From an uncultured Clostridia bacterium (GTDB taxonomy: Bacteria > Bacillota > Clostridia > Christensenellales > CAMQZB01), in the NCBI GenBank assembly GCA_947039455.1, contig CAMQZB010000003.1, forward strand, positions 40,718 to 104,717: 64,000 bases of DNA. The letters run 5' to 3'. How positions within the stretch are numbered: the first letter of the stretch is position 1; every line of letters starts with the position of its first letter. The translations under genes were made by a program, and so were the position numbers. Below, piece after piece: positions 44,854-53,792 of this stretch. The notes beneath the pieces are model-generated. The model searched no databases. It saw only the letters and a program-made list of their open reading frames with translations, and had not been told where the DNA came from.

Positions 44854-45738
44854 TTATTTAATTAGTCCAAGGTCTTGCATAACTTTTTGTAGTTTTGCAA
44901 TATTCTCGGGTTCCATTTCTGTTAGTGGTTCACGAATAGTTTTTGTATCATAACCTAAAAGTGCAAGAGCAGCTTTACAAGGAATAGGGTTTACTTCCAT
45001 GAAAAGTGCGTTAGCAAGAGGGTATAATTTTCTATACATTTGATAAGCACCTTTGATGTCGCCAGCATAGTAAAGGTCGTGAAGTTCTTTAGTTTCTTTC
45101 GGTACAACGTTAGACAAAACGGAGATAGTACCAGAAGAACCAAGGCAAAGGAACGGTAAAATAGTTTCGTCGTCACCGCTATAGAAAGGTTTTTCGCCGT
45201 CCATAACGAAAGCAGTTTCAGCTATTTGAACGAAATCACCGATAGCTTCTTTCAATCCCATTAAATTAGGAATTTTAATTAGCTCAGCCACAACGTCAGG
45301 AGTAATATTCACTCCAGTACGAGCAGGCACGTTGTAGGCAATAACAGGCAGTTTAATACTCTCGCAAATTCTTTGATAGTAAAGAACGATACCTTTTTTC
45401 GTGCATTTATTGTAGTAAGGAGTAACGCAAAGTACAGCGTCAGCCCCAACGCTCTCAGCGTAAATAGACAATGCAACAGCGTCTTTAGTGTTGTTAGCAC
45501 CAGTACCCGCAATGACTTTACATCTACCGTCAACGTAATCAACAGCATTCTTGATAATTTCTTTTTTTTCATCATCAGACATTGTTGAAGGCTCACCAGT
45601 AGTACCGATTACAACGATACCGTCAATACCAGCTTCGATTTGTCTATCTATTAGTTTGTAATATTCTTGAAAGTTTATACCATTTTCATCAAATGGTGTA
45701 ATTAATGCGGTGGCAACGCCTTTGAATACCATATCCAT
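44854..45738 (-). CDS. dapA: 4-hydroxy-tetrahydrodipicolinate synthase
   Basis: A 294-residue TIM-barrel aldolase. GTTGEPSTMSDDEK is the N-terminal signature. The catalytic Tyr lies in VIAYNVPARTG and the Schiff-base Lys in LMGLKEAIGD. It condenses pyruvate with aspartate semialdehyde, the first committed step to lysine and diaminopimelate. AAGGAG precedes the start. It lies between asd and dapB with short gaps, consistent with one riboswitch-controlled transcript. Confidence 0.97.
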   Translation of the reverse strand: MDMVFKGVATALITPFDENGINFQEYYKLIDRQIEAGIDGIVVIGTTGEPSTMSDDEKKEIIKNAVDYVDGRCKVIAGTGANNTKDAVALSIYAESVGADAVLCVTPYYNKCTKKGIVLYYQRICESIKLPVIAYNVPARTGVNITPDVVAELIKIPNLMGLKEAIGDFVQIAETAFVMDGEKPFYSGDDETILPFLCLGSSGTISVLSNVVPKETKELHDLYYAGDIKGAYQMYRKLYPLANALFMEVNPIPCKAALALLGYDTKTIREPLTEMEPENIAKLQKVMQDLGLIK

Positions 45739-45817
45739 AAATTTCTCCTTAGATTTTAACTTTAGTTATTTTAACTATTCATTACAAATATATTGCAATG
45801 GTTGGTTTTTTGTGAAA

Positions 45818-46819
45818 TTATTTCATTTTAGAAATTAGTAGTTCCGCAATTTGCACTGCGTTAGTTGCTGCACCTTTTCTGATGTTGTCAGCTACTACGA
45901 ACATATTGCAGCCTGAATCTACTGTATCGTCAAGACGAAGTCTACCTACGTAAACAGGGTCTGTGTCAGCAGTTAGAAGTGGCATTGGGTATACTTTGTT
46001 TTTTGGGTCGTCTTGCAAAACAATTCCTTCGCCGTTTTTAATAGTTTCACGAAGTTCAGCTAAGCTTGTGCAAGGCAATTTGAATTCTACATTAATAGAT
46101 TCGCTGTGACCGTAAGTAATTGGAACACGGACAGTAGTTGCAGTTACTCTCAAAGTATCGTCATGAAGAATTTTTTTAGTTTCATCTATCATTTTGATTT
46201 CTTCTTTAGTGTAACCACTCTCAACAAAATCGTCGATTTGTGGAATTAGATTGCCGTGAATAGGGTATGGGAATTTAGTAGGAGCTTCTCCCTTAATTCC
46301 TTCAATTAAATCGTTATAGCCCCCAACTCCAGCACCAGATACAGCTTGATAAGTTGAGTATACTATTCTTTTAATTCCGTATTTGTCGTAAAGTGGTTTA
46401 AGTGCTACCACAGCTTGAATTGTTGAACAGTTAGGGTTTGCGATAATACCCGTGTTCCAATCAACGTCCTCTGGATTAACTTCAGGAACAACGAGTGGAA
46501 CGTCTTTCTCCATTCTAAAAGCGGAAGAGTTGTCAACAACCGTTGCACCAATTTCCACGAAATATTTAGCAAATTCTAAACTAGTAGAACCACCAGCGGA
46601 GAACAATGCAATGTCAATTTTCTTGTTTTGGATATTTTCTTTAGTTAATTCGATTATGGTGTGTTTCTTACCCATAAACTCAATTTCTTTTCCAGCACTT
46701 CTACTTGAAGCGAAAAGAAAATAATTCTCAACTGGAAGTTGTCTTTCAGTTAAAACTTGCAAAAACTTGCTTCCTACCATTCCTGTTGCACCCACAACAG
46801 CTACATTAATTTTTTTCAT
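45818..46819 (-). CDS. asd: aspartate-semialdehyde dehydrogenase
   Basis: A 333-residue enzyme. The NADP site is VGATGMVGSKF, the active-site Cys lies in ANPNCSTIQA, and GHSESINVEF carries the conserved His-Ser-Glu region. It converts aspartyl phosphate to aspartate semialdehyde, feeding DapA. It is the first gene of the operon, behind the lysine riboswitch, and has a GAGGAG site. Confidence 0.97.
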   Translation of the reverse strand: MKKINVAVVGATGMVGSKFLQVLTERQLPVENYFLFASSRSAGKEIEFMGKKHTIIELTKENIQNKKIDIALFSAGGSTSLEFAKYFVEIGATVVDNSSAFRMEKDVPLVVPEVNPEDVDWNTGIIANPNCSTIQAVVALKPLYDKYGIKRIVYSTYQAVSGAGVGGYNDLIEGIKGEAPTKFPYPIHGNLIPQIDDFVESGYTKEEIKMIDETKKILHDDTLRVTATTVRVPITYGHSESINVEFKLPCTSLAELRETIKNGEGIVLQDDPKNKVYPMPLLTADTDPVYVGRLRLDDTVDSGCNMFVVADNIRKGAATNAVQIAELLISKMK

Positions 46820-46863
46820 TGTATAATTCTCCTCTATAAAAAATATATTATTAACTATCTAAA

Positions 46864-46907
46864 AAATATAAAAAAACGATAGAATAGTTAAAGTAATTCT
46901 ATCGTTC
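46864..46907 (-). terminator. riboswitch-controlled terminator before asd
   Basis: On the minus strand ACGATAGAAT...ATTCTATCGT forms a stem followed by TTTTTT. Its 5' arm ACGATAG is complementary to CTATCGT at the 3' end of the aptamer P1 stem (46969-46975), which gives the alternative antiterminator. Confidence 0.9.
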
Positions 46908-46968
46908 AAATTCTCATAATGGTTAAATCAAAGTTAATTAATTTCTTTTCATTAAGAATGTTTATTGT

Positions 46969-47107
46969 ACGATAGTCCTCCGACAAAAATCGACAGTCGT
47001 ATGGCTATTAAACCAAATACGCCCAGCTTTGAAGATTCAAAACTTCGGCAAAGATACCCTTTCACGACGATATTATGTCGATACTGATGCTCAATGCTCC
47101 TCTATCA
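46969..47107 (-). ncRNA. lysine riboswitch aptamer
   Basis: Read on the minus strand: GATAGAGGAGC, then ATCAGTAT, GTGAAAGGGT, TTTGCCGAAG, a variable stem, GCTGGG, ACTGTCG and GTCGGAGGACTATC. These elements and their order are those of the lysine (L box) riboswitch, and the outer GATAG / CTATC strands close P1. It lies directly upstream of asd-dapA-dapB, the expected regulon, and is followed by a terminator. Lysine binding should stabilise P1 and cause termination. Confidence 0.95.
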
Positions 47108-47193
47108 CAAATTATTTTTATATTTAATTACTCTAACTATATCAAACAAAATAAATTTTGTCAAAGTTTTATTAGCATATTAGTGCAAAAAGG

Positions 47194-47222
47194 TTGAAAT
47201 ATTTTCATTTATATTGTATTAT
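47194..47222 (+). promoter_or_regulatory. promoter of the polytopic membrane protein
   Basis: TTGAAA at 47194-47199, 17-base spacer, TATTAT at 47217-47222. Confidence 0.6.
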
Positions 47223-47254
47223 TAAAGATAGTTGAATATTCGGAGGTTTTTTTA

Positions 47255-48175
47255 ATGAATAATTATGTTATAAAATTTAATAAACAAAAAGTTGGGGACA
47301 TGGCAAAACGCCAAACAGAAGTAGGTAGAATTCAATTGTGGAAGTTCTTGACATTCTCAAGATTTGGAAACAATTTCAAAATCAATTTACTAGCATTGCT
47401 AGGACTTGCGCCAATCGTCTATATTTTGTATGCAATGTTTTCAGAAAATTTTGCAGCGGTGGCAAACTTGCCATTCACTTCATTTGTAGGGGTTGGATAT
47501 CCACTTGTTACTGATTCACTTGAAAGTGCATTTGTAGCTAGTCAAGCGATCTTTATGAACTACGCAGTATTTATGTTGCCAATCGCAGTATTTATATCAA
47601 TGATATTAACAATACCAGCGCAATACGCAGCTAGAAACTTTGTATGGTCAGAAGGGTTTTTCCACTTTAACCATATTATCAAATCTTTCAAATTAAATAT
47701 TGTTAATAGAACAATCATCGGTGCGGTATCAGCAGTGTTTACATTGTTTGCAACTTACATGATCTATTTAATTAAAAACAGCTTATTCTATAACGGATAT
47801 TCTTTCCTTACGATTCTTGCAATCATTGGAATAGCAATTTTCTGTGTGTTAGCGGTTCTAGTTACATTATATGCAATGTCAATTTCAATGACATATAAAT
47901 CTTCAATCGTAGCAGTATATTCTGATGCAGTTGGGTTGACAATTAAAGTATTGGTTCAAAACCTATTTGTTTTAATTCCAGTGGTTTTCCCAATAGTGTT
48001 AATTTACGGTATAATCGCATTTGTTCCAATGTTACTTCCAATTGCTTTCACTGCAATAATGTTCATCGGAGTTTCATGGATATTCATCACTTGGGAAGTT
48101 TTCGCACAGTATGTTTTCGGTTTAGTTGAAAGCTCTCGTGAAAAATTAAACAAGAAAAAATCTAAAAGCAGATAA
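47255..48175 (+). CDS. polytopic membrane protein, unknown function
   Basis: A 306-residue protein with about six membrane helices. It starts with a soluble, basic N-terminus (KRQTEVGRIQLWKFLTFSRFGNN) and ends in a lysine-rich tail (SSREKLNKKKSKSR). The layout, with a soluble start, a first helix after FGNNFKINLLALLGL and large loops, recalls YesL/DUF624-like proteins, but I see no decisive motif. CGGAGG precedes the start. A methyltransferase gene follows after 17 bases, so they may be cotranscribed. Confidence 0.72.
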   Translation: MNNYVIKFNKQKVGDMAKRQTEVGRIQLWKFLTFSRFGNNFKINLLALLGLAPIVYILYAMFSENFAAVANLPFTSFVGVGYPLVTDSLESAFVASQAIFMNYAVFMLPIAVFISMILTIPAQYAARNFVWSEGFFHFNHIIKSFKLNIVNRTIIGAVSAVFTLFATYMIYLIKNSLFYNGYSFLTILAIIGIAIFCVLAVLVTLYAMSISMTYKSSIVAVYSDAVGLTIKVLVQNLFVLIPVVFPIVLIYGIIAFVPMLLPIAFTAIMFIGVSWIFITWEVFAQYVFGLVESSREKLNKKKSKSR

Positions 48176-48192
48176 GGATTAATAAACAAAAT

Positions 48193-48930
48193 ATGAATGT
48201 ATATCAAAAATTTTCAAAAATTTACGATAAATTAATGTATGACTGCGACTATGATAAATGGTCGCAGTATTTGTTATTTCACATAAAAAAGTCAAAAACC
48301 GATAATATTCGTGGTTGTGATGTTGCTTGCGGAAGTGGGAACATTACTACTTTATTGAAAAAAGGCGGAGTTGATGTTTTTGGTGTTGATATTTCAGAAC
48401 AAATGCTTCAAGTAGCTGCGGAAAAGTCTAGACAAATGGCTTTGAAAATAAATTATATCCTAGCGGACGGAATAGATTTTTCAAGCACCCATAAACTTGA
48501 TTTTGTTACTATGTGCCTTGATGGCGTAAATTATATTAAGGGCGAAGATGTTGAAAAACTTTTTCAAAACATATATAATAACCTTGGAGAAAAAGGTGTT
48601 TTCTTTTTCGATATTTCTACTACTTATAAGTTGTTAGACTTTATTGGAGAAAATATTTTTTACGACGATAGCGACGAAGTTACCTACTTGTGGACTAATT
48701 CAGTTGCTGAAGACGAAAGTTATGTGGATTATGAAATCGCATTCTTTGTGAAAGACCAAGCAGTTTATCACAGGTTTGACGAAAAACACAGACTTTATGT
48801 ACACAAAAGAGAAAACTTGACCGAGATTTTAAAGAAAGTTGGGTTCAAGACAGTGGAAGTTCGATTCGATGATTTTCATGAAAATGAGAATGAAGAAAGT
48901 ATGCGATTACATTTTATTGCAGAAAAATAA
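48193..48930 (+). CDS. class I SAM-dependent methyltransferase
   Basis: A 245-residue soluble protein. SAM motif I is GCDVACGSGNITTLL, followed by VDVFGVDISEQMLQVA as motif II and LDFVTMCLDGVNYI as the post-I/II strand. It resembles small-molecule methyltransferases (Methyltransf_25 type). The substrate is unknown. It lies between a membrane protein and a TPR protein, separated by 17 and 15 bases, suggesting one operon. Confidence 0.87.
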   Translation: MNVYQKFSKIYDKLMYDCDYDKWSQYLLFHIKKSKTDNIRGCDVACGSGNITTLLKKGGVDVFGVDISEQMLQVAAEKSRQMALKINYILADGIDFSSTHKLDFVTMCLDGVNYIKGEDVEKLFQNIYNNLGEKGVFFFDISTTYKLLDFIGENIFYDDSDEVTYLWTNSVAEDESYVDYEIAFFVKDQAVYHRFDEKHRLYVHKRENLTEILKKVGFKTVEVRFDDFHENENEESMRLHFIAEK

Positions 48931-48945
48931 CTTTATAAGGTGACT

Positions 48946-50601
48946 ATGAGCGAAGTAATTAATTTTATACAAAATTTTAAATATTATATGGACTTAGTGT
49001 ATAAGTACAGCGAAGAAGGTAGAATCATACCTTCTATTTCCATGTTACGATATGCGAAATCCGTTGCAATTACCCAAGAAGACCTTGACGAACTAGAGTT
49101 GACCACAGCGCAAATCTATGCTGAAATTGGTCGCTTTGATCAGTCAAATGATATGTACTATCAAATGCTTGAGAGAAAAAGCAATTCTGGTGACGTGTAC
49201 TTTGGTCTAGCACAAAATTTCTTCTGTTTAGACAAAACGGATATTGCCAATAAATATTTTGAAAAACTGTCAGAGGTTGAGCCTGAACTTGAAACGGAAG
49301 CGCTTAATGACTATTTCGATATCAGCGAGCAAACTTATGACGAAGAAAAGTACAAAGTGGTTTATCCTGTAAACAATGTTGACGGAGAACGTGCTAAAAA
49401 CTTGATTATTCATGGGCAAATTGACGAAGCTATTGAAGTTTTAAAAGGTATCGACAGTGGTTGCAAAAACTATGCCGAAGCTATGAATGACCTTGGAATG
49501 TGCTATATTTTGAAAAATAAAATGGAAAAAGCTCGTGAAACTATCGAAAGCGTTATGGCGATTACCGATAATGACGCAATGACTTTTTGTAATGCCATTA
49601 TAATTTATAGAATTTTTGGAAAGAAAAACAAAGAAGAAAATACTATCAAAAAACTTTTGAAAATAGAGAGCTTTAATATCTATGAACTAACGAAAGTAGC
49701 TACTGTTATGTGTGAATGTGGCAAGCATCAGGAAGCTGTGAAATACTTGAAAGAACTGCTGGAACAACGTCCTTATGTTCGTTCATATATGGCACTTTTG
49801 GGTATTGCTCATTACAACATGGGTGAATATGAAGCTGCTCTTGATGTTTTTGTGGATATGTATAAACTAGACAATAACTGCGCTAATTCACGATATTTTA
49901 TCGGTGTTACGAAAAATGCCATTGAGAAGTTTAAGGCAAACCAAGACTTCCAAAAAATTCTTGAATATACAGGTGATTTGCCAAACGTCGAATACGCAAG
50001 AATACACAGCCTATGGAGCGAAATCGTTGCCAACGGAAACTTAAATGACCTTGACGATGTTAATTCTAAAATGTGGCGTGAGTTTATGTGGATTATGGAA
50101 AGTGGCGACAAAATGTTGCAAGGAAAAATCGTTACTAAATTGATTAGCTCGAAAATCAACAGAACTGTTGAAATTATTCAATGGATTCTTGTGCGTGAAT
50201 ATATCACTTTATACGTGAAAGGTATTGCGATACAAGGGTTGATTTCAAAAAACCAAAAAGAGTTTGATTATGTTAATTACGGTTTGTTTACTACACATAA
50301 AATAGCTTATCCTAACGGTTTTAGAAAGTGCGGAAAAGGACTGAAAGCCGCCTACGGAAAAGCTTACGCATTGACACTTATTTTAGATAACAACAGACTG
50401 AAAACCTTGCCTGAAACATTTCTGAAATTCAAAAACTCTATGGAAGAAAAAGGCTTGATTTTTAAAATTAGTGGCGGAATGGCTGTGCTTTTGTTGCTTC
50501 AAAACGGTAGTGGTCACATTATGCCAGAAGATATTCTTTGTGATATGCTTGATGTTAAAATTGAAGTGCTTAAAAAATATCAAAAACAACTGAAAATCTA
50601 A
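48946..50601 (+). CDS. TPR-repeat protein
   Basis: A protein of about 551 residues made of helix-turn-helix TPR units, for example QIYAEIGRFDQSNDMYYQMLER, YFGLAQNFFCLDKTDIANKYFEKL, EAMNDLGMCYILKNKMEKARETIES and LLGIAHYNMGEYEAALDVFVDMYKLD. The C-terminal 200 residues are a helical domain with no repeat signature. It has no signal peptide and is probably a cytoplasmic scaffold. ATG 48946 is taken as start, with AAGG upstream; the track's GTG 48940 overlaps that site. Confidence 0.87.
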   Translation: MSEVINFIQNFKYYMDLVYKYSEEGRIIPSISMLRYAKSVAITQEDLDELELTTAQIYAEIGRFDQSNDMYYQMLERKSNSGDVYFGLAQNFFCLDKTDIANKYFEKLSEVEPELETEALNDYFDISEQTYDEEKYKVVYPVNNVDGERAKNLIIHGQIDEAIEVLKGIDSGCKNYAEAMNDLGMCYILKNKMEKARETIESVMAITDNDAMTFCNAIIIYRIFGKKNKEENTIKKLLKIESFNIYELTKVATVMCECGKHQEAVKYLKELLEQRPYVRSYMALLGIAHYNMGEYEAALDVFVDMYKLDNNCANSRYFIGVTKNAIEKFKANQDFQKILEYTGDLPNVEYARIHSLWSEIVANGNLNDLDDVNSKMWREFMWIMESGDKMLQGKIVTKLISSKINRTVEIIQWILVREYITLYVKGIAIQGLISKNQKEFDYVNYGLFTTHKIAYPNGFRKCGKGLKAAYGKAYALTLILDNNRLKTLPETFLKFKNSMEEKGLIFKISGGMAVLLLLQNGSGHIMPEDILCDMLDVKIEVLKKYQKQLKI

Positions 50602-50732
50602 GTAGTGTAATTTATAATAAACAATTAGATATTAATCAGTTAAGATAAATTATATAAACAATTAACCATTAGAAACTATAATAACTGAGATATAAACAAT
50701 TAAGAAACAAAGAAACTGAAAAATAAAGAAAT

Positions 50733-50783
50733 AAATCCCCCTTTGCCAACATAGGATAAGATAGGCAAAGGGGGATTTTTATT
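50733..50783 (+). promoter_or_regulatory. 15-bp hairpin holding the ribosome binding site of the YkvI-like gene
   Basis: AAATCCCCCTTTGCC / GGCAAAGGGGGATTT is a perfect 15-bp stem followed by TTATTTT. GGGGG at 50770-50774 is the only Shine-Dalgarno candidate for the TTG start at 50784. The hairpin could thus both terminate the upstream transcript and block translation of the next gene. Confidence 0.75.
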
Positions 50784-51860
50784 TTGAAAATTAGTTGGTT
50801 GAAAATTTTATCCACGAGTTTCGTGTTTATTGGTATAATTATTGGGGCAGGTTTTGCAAGTGGAAGGGAGCTTTTAGTGTACTTTCAAAATGACATGAAA
50901 TACATAGCTTTTTGTGGGTTGTTGATACTAGGTTGTTTTTATTTCATGGGGAAATTTTTTTTAGATTACGGAAATAAAATCAAGGTAGATAACATTGCTG
51001 AACTTGTAAAAACGGATAATAAATGGCTGTCAAAAACATTGCTTGTGGTAATAATATTTTGTTATTTCACATCAGCTAGCACTATGGTTGCAGGAGTTGA
51101 CGAATTATGTTTTTCAGTATTTAAAAATAAATTGCCACTAGTAACAATCGCAACAATAATAGTTGCGGTGCTGTGCGTAATCAAGGGTATCAGCGGACTA
51201 AAAATAGTGAATTCAATTCTAATTCCAATTATCCTTGTATTTATTATAACGGTGTCAATTATTACTATAAAAGCTGAAAACGGAATTTCGGTAGCCTTCA
51301 CGGGAAATACGCTATATAATGTAGTGTTTGACGGAATAATGTATTCAGCTATGAATCTTTTGGTAGCATCTTTGGTGTTAGCAAAACTTGGTGGGGAGTT
51401 AAATAAAAGAGAAATCAAAATCTCAAGCGGTATTTCTGCAGTATTAATTGCTGTTGTTGCGGTGCTATTTTTGCTAGCAATGGCAACGGACGAACTAATG
51501 AAATTCGCCCCAATGCCACTTGTATATTTAGCAACAAACATCAGTGAGTTGTTTAAATATTTTTCAATAGGAATGATATTTTTAGGAATTTTCACAACGC
51601 TTTTAGCTTGTTATTTTGCACTTATAGAATGGACCAATAGCCACACGAAAAACGTATGGCTATCAGCTGTTTTAGTTGTTTTATCAACATATTTATTCAG
51701 CAAAATTGGATTTTTAAAAATAGTTGCAGTGTTCTATCCAATTCACAGTTTTGTGGGAATAATTGTTCTTGTGGTTTGCTACAAAAAGCTATCCTTTGTA
51801 TCGTATGCTGAATTTTTCAAGAAGCGATACGCCATAGTAGATAAGTCCCGCAAGGATTAA
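50784..51860 (+). CDS. YkvI-like membrane transporter
   Basis: A 358-residue polytopic protein with about ten helices. The N-terminal IGIIIGAGFASGRELLVYF is the signature of the YkvI/APC-like branch (GAGFASGxE), a first half-helix that binds substrate in this fold. Start is TTG; no ATG lies close upstream. It has no assigned substrate. Its 3' end overlaps the convergent ABC permease gene by 72 bases, both frames being coding. Confidence 0.85.
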   Translation: MKISWLKILSTSFVFIGIIIGAGFASGRELLVYFQNDMKYIAFCGLLILGCFYFMGKFFLDYGNKIKVDNIAELVKTDNKWLSKTLLVVIIFCYFTSASTMVAGVDELCFSVFKNKLPLVTIATIIVAVLCVIKGISGLKIVNSILIPIILVFIITVSIITIKAENGISVAFTGNTLYNVVFDGIMYSAMNLLVASLVLAKLGGELNKREIKISSGISAVLIAVVAVLFLLAMATDELMKFAPMPLVYLATNISELFKYFSIGMIFLGIFTTLLACYFALIEWTNSHTKNVWLSAVLVVLSTYLFSKIGFLKIVAVFYPIHSFVGIIVLVVCYKKLSFVSYAEFFKKRYAIVDKSRKD

Positions 51861-52589
51861 AAGAATCACGGTGCAAGTCATTACTAAATCAAGATCGAAA
51901 ATCTGACTACCGTAAACAATTAAGAAGCCGATACCCGCTTTTGACACTAGGTATTCGCCCATAATTGAACCTACGAAAGACAGTCCAACGTTAATTTTTA
52001 GCATTGAAATAGTGGTAGGTAAGCTAGCTTGGAAAATTAGTTTTCTAAAGATAGTGAACCTACTTGCGCCCATGCCTTGCATCATTGAAATTTGCTCTTG
52101 AGGCACTGCTAGGAACGCATTTTGAACTGTGATTATAGTGATAATTACGCAAATCAAAACAGTCATTGCGATAATTGAGTTATACCCTGCCCCGAACCAA
52201 ATAATCAAAATAGGTCCAAGTGCAATTTTAGGTAAGCTGTTTAAAACTACTAAATAAGGTTCGGAAATTTTCTTTAATTTGCTAGACCACCAGTTTAAGA
52301 AACCGAAAAAAGTTCCAACTACTGTTGCTATGGCAAAGCCAATCAAAGTTTCCGCCGTGGTAACTCCAATATGGAAAAACAGCTCTCCACCTGAAGCTAA
52401 GTCAAATAATGTTTCAACAATTCTTGATGGACAAGACATGATAAATACGTCAATAATGTTGAAGTACGCAAGCAATTCCCAAAGGATAATAAAGCCCACT
52501 AAGATACCTAATCTAATTCCGTGAATAGACCACCTTTGCATTTTTTCTTTTTTTAAGTATGCTAAGTGGGATTGTGTGTGATTGATCAT
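51789..52589 (-). CDS. ABC transporter permease, SsuC/TauC/ThiX type
   Basis: A 266-residue permease with about six helices and the BPD_transp_1 docking loop ISMMQGMGASRFTIFRKLIFQASLPTTISMLKINVGLSFVG. It belongs to the nitrate/sulfonate/taurine/thiamine-precursor class. It overlaps the ATPase gene by ATGA. At its 3' end it overlaps the convergent YkvI-like gene by 72 bases. No binding protein is adjacent; the closest candidate is 7.5 kb away at 60127. Confidence 0.92.
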   Translation of the reverse strand: MINHTQSHLAYLKKEKMQRWSIHGIRLGILVGFIILWELLAYFNIIDVFIMSCPSRIVETLFDLASGGELFFHIGVTTAETLIGFAIATVVGTFFGFLNWWSSKLKKISEPYLVVLNSLPKIALGPILIIWFGAGYNSIIAMTVLICVIITIITVQNAFLAVPQEQISMMQGMGASRFTIFRKLIFQASLPTTISMLKINVGLSFVGSIMGEYLVSKAGIGFLIVYGSQIFDLDLVMTCTVILLILAGLIYYGVSLLEKFSIRYKG

Positions 52590-53332
52590 GTATTAAGTTC
52601 CCCCCAAATTTTATCGAAATATTTGGAAAACTCAGGATTCTTACGTCTTTCCAAAGGTGTGCTTTCTTTCAAATCTATGTTGTGTATATTCAAAACACGA
52701 GCAGGACGAGTAGTTAACACCACAATTCTGTCAGCAAAGGCAATGGCCTCGCTCAAATCATGGGTAACAAGTATTGCTGTTTTCTTTTCTGAAGTAATGA
52801 TATGATGTAAATCGTTGCTGACGTTTAGCCTTGTTTGATAGTCAAGGGCGGAAGTTGGTTCGTCAAGCAAAAGAATTTTTGGTGAAGTAGCAAGGGTTCT
52901 GATTAGAGCAACTCTTTGACGCATACCTCCAGATAATTCTTGTGGGTACTTATTAGAAAACTCTAGCAAGCCATATTTTTCTAATAAATTATTAACGTAA
53001 GCCTTTGAATCGTCGTTGACATTCTTTTGAATTTCAAGACCTAAAAGACAGTTTTTGAAGATAGTTCGCCATTCGAAAAGACAATCACGCTGTAACATAT
53101 AGCCAATGTTCAGCCCTTTATCGTTCTTTTCTTTGCATATAATTTCACCGCTAGTGGGTTTAATTAAGTTTGAAATTAGTGATAGTATAGTAGTTTTACC
53201 ACAGCCAGAAGGGCCGACGATTGCAATAAGCTCACCCTCTTGGCAAGCAAATGACAGATTGTCAATAGCGTTCACTTCGCCTTGCTGACTGTGGTATATA
53301 TGAGAAACGTTTTTAAATTCTAAAATACTCAT
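52586..53332 (-). CDS. ABC transporter ATPase, SsuB/TauB/ThiZ type
   Basis: A 248-residue ATPase: Walker A GPSGCGKTT, Q-loop MLQRDCLFEW, signature LSGGMRQRVALIRTL, Walker [13 protein letters not shown] and switch VTHDLSEAIAFADR, the last being typical of nitrate/sulfonate/thiamine-precursor importers. It is the first gene of the pair with the permease. GAAGGAG precedes it, and TTGAAC-18-TATAAT (around 53360-53390 on the minus strand) is a plausible promoter. Confidence 0.94.
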   Translation of the reverse strand: MSILEFKNVSHIYHSQQGEVNAIDNLSFACQEGELIAIVGPSGCGKTTILSLISNLIKPTSGEIICKEKNDKGLNIGYMLQRDCLFEWRTIFKNCLLGLEIQKNVNDDSKAYVNNLLEKYGLLEFSNKYPQELSGGMRQRVALIRTLATSPKILLLDEPTSALDYQTRLNVSNDLHHIITSEKKTAILVTHDLSEAIAFADRIVVLTTRPARVLNIHNIDLKESTPLERRKNPEFSKYFDKIWGELNT

Positions 53333-53599
53333 TTAATACTCCTTCGTAAAATTTACTATTATATTTCATTGTATTTTCAATGTTCAATAATGGTGATAGA
53401 TTAGTAAAATTTCCAAAATCTATTTTTTAAATTCAAAATTGCCTTAGGGATTAACACTAAAATCAGTTTTAAATTCAGTTCGCTTATAAATTAAATGGTT
53501 TTTATATTGTGTAATAAGCGTTTTGTTTTTCTCTATAAACATAATGTTTTCGGAAGGTGCATTTTTTTGTTTATTATTATGTTGTAGTATTGGAGTAAA

Positions 53600-53623
53600 C
53601 CAACATATTGTGCGATATGTTGG
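53600..53623. promoter_or_regulatory. palindrome upstream of the dehydratase operon promoter
   Basis: CCAACATAT-6-ATATGTTGG, perfect arms of nine bases, ten bases upstream of the -35 element and without a T run, so an operator is more likely than a terminator. Confidence 0.55.
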
Positions 53624-53633
53624 CTATTGCCTA

Positions 53634-53662
53634 TTGATATCTTTACAATTATAATGTATAAT
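53634..53662 (+). promoter_or_regulatory. sigma-A promoter of the dehydratase operon
   Basis: TTGATA at 53634-53639, 17-base spacer, TATAAT at 53657-53662; start expected near 53669. Confidence 0.7.
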
Positions 53663-53668
53663 ATGAAT

Positions 53669-53792
53669 GTTAAAGATTAAGTTCTGCCCAACTACGCTCT
53701 AAATTAGTTAAATATTTAACGAAGTGGGTATTGTGTAATGGTGGAACTTGAATTAATAGGGAAAAATATTAATTATATAGAGGAGAAATAGG
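53669..53792 (+). ncRNA. candidate structured 5' leader of the dehydratase operon
   Basis: About 124 untranslated bases can fold into nested stems. The outer one is TTAAGTTC (53777-like position in the leader, 53677-53684) with GAACTTGA (53744-53751). A second stem is TGCCCA-CT (53685-53693) with AG-TGGGTA (53723-53730). Inside is the hairpin GTTAA...TTAAC (53707-53720). I match it to no known riboswitch. The first gene starts at GTG after AGGAGA, outside the stems. Confidence 0.45.
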
